Source of the DNA: an uncultured Pseudomonadota bacterium | Lineage (GTDB): Bacteria > Myxococcota_A > UBA796 > SXON01 | Assembly (NCBI GenBank): GCA_903875225.1 | Contig: CAIQVJ010000085.1 | Span: 62,001-126,000, forward strand | Reading direction: 5' to 3' | DNA length: 64,000 nt | Part shown: one piece after another, positions 62,734-64,000 of the stretch | How the letters are laid out: each line of letters begins with the position of its first letter | How positions within the stretch are numbered: position 1 is the stretch's first letter | The notes under the pieces: generated by a model | What the model was told of the DNA's origin: nothing | What the model saw: the letters and a program-made list of their open reading frames with translations, nothing else | Databases searched by the model: none | Made by a program: the position numbers and the translations under genes

Positions 62734-64000
62734 TCAAAGGAAGCGCCTGAGCAGGAAGGCCAGGATCACACCGAGCACCATCAGGAACCCGATCCCGCCT
62801 CCCACGATGAGGCCCTGCACGATCAGCACGGCAGTGGAAGGACCCCGGGCCCGGGCTCGCTCCTTCCGCATGGGCGCAGCTTGCGGCGCCAGGGTCTCCG
62901 AGCCCGGAGCCGGCGGGCGCCGGTCGGACTGCGCGGGCCGGGCGGGCGGGCGGGGCTCCGCCAGCACCGGGGCAACCCTCGGCCGGTCGACCGGCGGCGC
63001 GACCCGGGGCGAGGGGGTCGCCTCGGAGATCTCGGAGGCCAGCTGCGCGAGCGACGCCTGCGAGCGGACCGGTTCGGGGGCCCTGCCCAGCGCTGCCAGC
63101 GTGTTCGGGGGCGCAGCGTCGGGGGGCCGGGGGAGCGCCGGCAACGACGGCTCCTCGTCCGCCGGGCCCTCGGCGAGCTGGATCTGCCGGCCGACCAGAC
63201 CGTTCTCGTCCACCCCCCGGGCGCGCCGGGCCAGCAGGTCGGGGACGACCGTGCCACACCAGGCCCTCAACCCCTGGCCGCGGATGTTGTCCGCCAACGC
63301 CACGAGCTCGTGCTCCACCTCGTGGGTCTGCGGGCGGGACTTCGGGTCCCAGGCCAGCATCCGCCGCAGGATGGGCACGAACGGCTCGAACTCGCCCACG
63401 ATCCGCGCCAGCTGTGCGTCCTGCCTGGGCACGTGCTGTTCCTGCTTCAACCTCGGCTGACCGTACACCTCGCCGATCACCGCCTCCCAGATCACCAGGC
63501 CGAGCCCGTACACGTCGGCGGCGGGGCTCACGTCGCCCGTCACGATGTACTCGGGGGCCATGTAGTTCAGCGTGCCGAGCACGAACTGCCCGGTGAAGCT
63601 CTCCCGCGCCTCGAACCGAGCCCGGGCGATCCCGAAGTCGAGCAGCTTGACGCCGCCGCGCGAGGTGACCATCACGTTCGCCGGCTTCACGTCGCGGTGG
63701 ATCACCTTGAGCGGAACGCCCGTCGTGGGGTGCACCGCGGTGTGCGCCCGATGGAGCGCACCGGCGATCGCCCCGCCCAGCTCGGCGAGCGCGCGCGGGG
63801 AAGGACGCTGTTTCGCTTCGATCAAGGCAGCGAGATCCAACCCCTCGACGAACTCCATGACGACGGCGTCACGACCGTCCACCGACACGATCTCGAGCAC
63901 CTTGAGGATGTGGTCGTCCTGGAGCAGCCCGAGCAGGCGCGCCTCGTCGCGCACCCGGGACATGAACATCTGCGCGTTCGGGTGGTCCCGTTGCAGCACC
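62734..64000 (-). CDS. Ser/Thr protein kinase, PknB-type (5' end outside window)
   Basis: Partial: the N-lobe glycine loop and catalytic Lys lie beyond the right edge. Visible are VIHRDVKPANVMV (catalytic loop), LLDFGIA, and LGTLNYMAPEYI (activation segment, APE), so the kinase should be active. A Pro-rich linker leads to a C-terminal membrane helix just before the end (LIVGGGIGFLMVLGVILAF), placing the kinase domain in the cytoplasm. It overlaps the M23 peptidase gene's TTG and may regulate cell-wall turnover. Confidence 0.9.
   Translation of the reverse strand, partial: VLQRDHPNAQMFMSRVRDEARLLGLLQDDHILKVLEIVSVDGRDAVVMEFVEGLDLAALIEAKQRPSPRALAELGGAIAGALHRAHTAVHPTTGVPLKVIHRDVKPANVMVTSRGGVKLLDFGIARARFEARESFTGQFVLGTLNYMAPEYIVTGDVSPAADVYGLGLVIWEAVIGEVYGQPRLKQEQHVPRQDAQLARIVGEFEPFVPILRRMLAWDPKSRPQTHEVEHELVALADNIRGQGLRAWCGTVVPDLLARRARGVDENGLVGRQIQLAEGPADEEPSLPALPRPPDAAPPNTLAALGRAPEPVRSQASLAQLASEISEATPSPRVAPPVDRPRVAPVLAEPRPPARPAQSDRRPPAPGSETLAPQAAPMRKERARARGPSTAVLIVQGLIVGGGIGFLMVLGVILAFLLRRFL

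Overview
This window is high-GC DNA (about two-thirds G+C) from a Gram-negative bacterium. It encodes many lipoproteins with clear lipoboxes, porin-like and Omp85-like barrels, an OmpA-type protein and meso-diaminopimelate peptidoglycan synthesis. Acidic metal-binding lipoproteins, a TolQ-TolR-TolR motor, a CehA-type PHP lipoprotein and a Ser/Thr kinase with a C-terminal membrane anchor best fit Myxococcota or a related former deltaproteobacterial lineage. That assignment is inference; no rRNA gene is present.

Layout. 1-18.5 kb: mostly short unlinked envelope genes, namely a LEA14-like lipoprotein, PlsC, a LuxC-type acyl-CoA reductase, two outer-membrane barrels, an NlpC/P60 lipoprotein, an ArfB-like GGQ protein, a YaaW-like GTPase, a porin, a large PHP metallohydrolase, a Nudix-SnoaL fusion with coupled downstream genes, and CopA. 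18.5-26.4 kb: more accessory in character, with a 51-bp hairpin-forming tandem repeat, an M16 peptidase, a PD-(D/E)XK nuclease, a small conserved protein and a nuclease-DUF2075 helicase fusion, ending at an initiator tRNA (tRNA-fMet) gene. 26.4-38.4 kb: a pseudouridine synthase, the TolQ/TolR/TolR/START-like operon, glycerolipid acyltransferase and thioesterase genes, an aromatic ammonia-lyase homologue that lacks its catalytic residues, two SPFH proteins (one a lipoprotein) and a beta-CASP nuclease.

39.2-55.2 kb holds the division and cell wall (dcw) cluster on the minus strand: mraZ, rsmH, ftsL, ftsI, murE, murF, mraY, murD, ftsW, murC, a degenerate murB-like gene, ddl, ftsQ and ftsZ. Most junctions overlap as ATGA or GTGA, so it reads as one tightly coupled operon. 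murG and ftsA are absent from their usual places, and the MurB-like protein lacks its active-site motifs. Three MraZ-type boxes at exact 10-bp spacing lie upstream of mraZ, which appears to start at TTG.

55.4-64 kb (plus strand, then minus): an SAM hydroxide adenosyltransferase, LarE, a short-chain dehydrogenase, an FtsH-like AAA protein without the protease domain coupled to an M50 site-2 protease, two coupled lipoproteins (DUF4398-like and OmpA/TSP3), an M23 peptidase and a kinase gene cut by the window edge.

No single proven new system is visible. The most promising leads are the protease-less FtsH/M50 pair, the MIO-less ammonia-lyase homologue, the MurB pseudoenzyme in a dcw cluster without murG and ftsA, and the nuclease/helicase block beside tRNA-fMet.
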